From: Sabellastarte sp. h YS-2021
Lineage: Eukaryota > Annelida > Polychaeta > Sabellida > Sabellidae
Length of the DNA: 64,000 nt
Assembly: GCA_964017235.1 (NCBI GenBank)
Contig: OZ024938.1
Span: 13,259,454-13,323,453 of the forward strand
Direction of reading: 5' to 3'
The position numbers and the translations under genes are program-made. Numbering within the stretch: position 1 is the stretch's first letter; the number at the start of each line of letters is the position of its first letter. Shown here in pieces: positions 63,363-64,000 of the stretch. Below the pieces are notes generated by a model that saw nothing but the letters and a program-made list of their open reading frames with translations, made no database searches and had not been told where the DNA came from.

Positions 63363-64000
63363 TTACTTGCCTGATGCAGTGGTTGCATCTGTACCCTGTG
63401 TGTTGGTCTCAGGGTTTGTTGAGACATCAGTAGCGGTATTATCTGCTGTGCTTGACACAAAATTGGTTTCTGTATTTTCAGTGCCAAATGAAAGATTCTC
63501 AGTTGATGCACTATCAGTAGATGTGATATCAGTTGCTGTGCTATCAGTTACACCATTTTCTGTTGATACAGTATTGGGTGCACTATCATTGGTTGTGGAG
63601 CTGTCACTGGTACCTGTGTTATCAGTTGATGTTATAACAGATTCTGTAAATTCAGTGTTGGTTGTACTATCCATTGCTGTGGAGCCATCGCTTACTTCTA
63701 TATTTTCAACAGAAGTTGTCACTGCATTTTCAGAAACAGTTGAAGCAGGTGAGGTTGAAGCTATGTCAATGTCTGTAACCTCAACAGTGGTTGCTGCATT
63801 GGTCTCTACAGATTTCTCAGTTGTTGAACTATCTATTGGTCTGCTTGTGGAAACATCAACTCCAGTAGATGTAGATGAAGATTCTGATGTTTGTATTGGT
63901 GTAGTGCTTGAATCAGTTTCAAGTCCAGTAATCTGTGTCACTGTGGACACATCATCTGTAAGTTCTGTTGAGAGTTGTGTAGTTTCATTGCTTTGTATTG
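63363..64000 (-). CDS. Ser/Thr-rich mucin-like protein, 3' part of gene (partial)
   Basis: The - strand is open from the window edge to TAA at 63365-63363, over 210 codons made largely of Thr, Ser, Asp, Asn and Glu (STTEKSVETNAATTVEVTDI; TDNTGTSDSSTTNDSAPNTV). Imperfect units of type STENGVTDSTATDITSTDS recur. There is no membrane segment and no Cys. Known: such Ser/Thr-rich regions are usually heavily O-glycosylated stalks of secreted or surface proteins. Odd: the final codons GCA TCA GGC AAG TAA contain AG|GCAAGT, so the exon may end at 63371 at a GC-type donor instead of at the stop. The gene's identity is unknown. Confidence 0.6.
   Translation of the reverse strand, partial: IQSNETTQLSTELTDDVSTVTQITGLETDSSTTPIQTSESSSTSTGVDVSTSRPIDSSTTEKSVETNAATTVEVTDIDIASTSPASTVSENAVTTSVENIEVSDGSTAMDSTTNTEFTESVITSTDNTGTSDSSTTNDSAPNTVSTENGVTDSTATDITSTDSASTENLSFGTENTETNFVSSTADNTATDVSTNPETNTQGTDATTASGK

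Noticed and set aside
63299..63511. A Gln/His-rich - strand open frame
   Set aside because: Frame-shifted shadow of the Ser/Thr-rich exon; Thr/Ser/Ala codons read out of frame give Gln and His.

Overview
This window is a piece of animal nuclear genome. Genes have spliced exons with GT-AG or GC-AG introns, and large AT-rich introns and spacers are packed with transposon debris. The repeat mix (a DIRS-like tyrosine-recombinase retroelement, a Penelope-like element, CR1-like and other LINEs, tRNA- and 5S-derived SINE-like repeats, hAT and Tc1-type MITEs) and the gene content point to a marine invertebrate, most likely a mollusc such as a bivalve. That taxonomic call is inference. No bacterial genes, operons or CRISPR arrays are present.

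Host genes. (1) On the + strand, at 1-7484, is the 3' part of a gene for a protein with a long Ser/Asp-rich repeat region, a short charged helix and a C-terminal NHL-type beta-propeller; three exons are in the window and the 5' end lies outside. (2) On the - strand, at 14301-40647, a 19-exon gene encodes an ortholog of the centriolar protein centrobin. Every exon joins the next in consistent phase, giving 1381 residues if the stop at 14301-14303 is used. The N-terminal half is acidic and disordered and carries a Gly-His-Asn-Gln minisatellite; the C-terminal half is coiled coil and carries the recognisable centrobin signature. One intron is GC-AG. Genes 1 and 2 converge across a 6.8 kb repeat-rich spacer. 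(3) On the - strand, at 63363-64000, is the 3' end of a Ser/Thr-rich mucin-like coding exon that runs off the window.

Mobile DNA by region. 5.4-30 kb: four copies of one palindromic TA-flanked MITE, two other foldback MITEs, a hAT MITE with a perfect 8-bp target duplication, SINE-like repeats of several families, and a DIRS-like element with ~178-bp inverted repeats inside the largest centrobin intron (17.8-23.9 kb). 30.7-33 kb: three hAT MITEs inside centrobin introns. 40.8-42.4 kb: a composite repeat with a ~140-bp tandem array rich in AGGTCA half-sites; a second copy lies at 55.5-56.4 kb. 43.7-44.6 kb: a hAT-like element carrying a second hAT MITE inside it. 45.65-47.28 kb: four different inverted-repeat elements packed nearly end to end. 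48.9-62.7 kb: a SINE with 13-bp target duplications, a second tyrosine-recombinase retroelement remnant, a Penelope-like remnant split by a SINE, a CR1-like LINE with an inverted 5' half (twin priming), and another LINE split by a 1.15 kb foldback element. All protein-coding mobile elements carry stops, frameshifts or lost catalytic residues and look dead.

Most of the window is therefore intronic or intergenic repeat. The best leads are the array of duplicated splice donors behind an NHL-gene exon, the SINE-MITE nesting that reveals a TA target site, the twin-primed LINE, the AGGTCA-rich repeat, and the dense cluster of inverted-repeat elements at 46 kb. No clearly new protein system was found.
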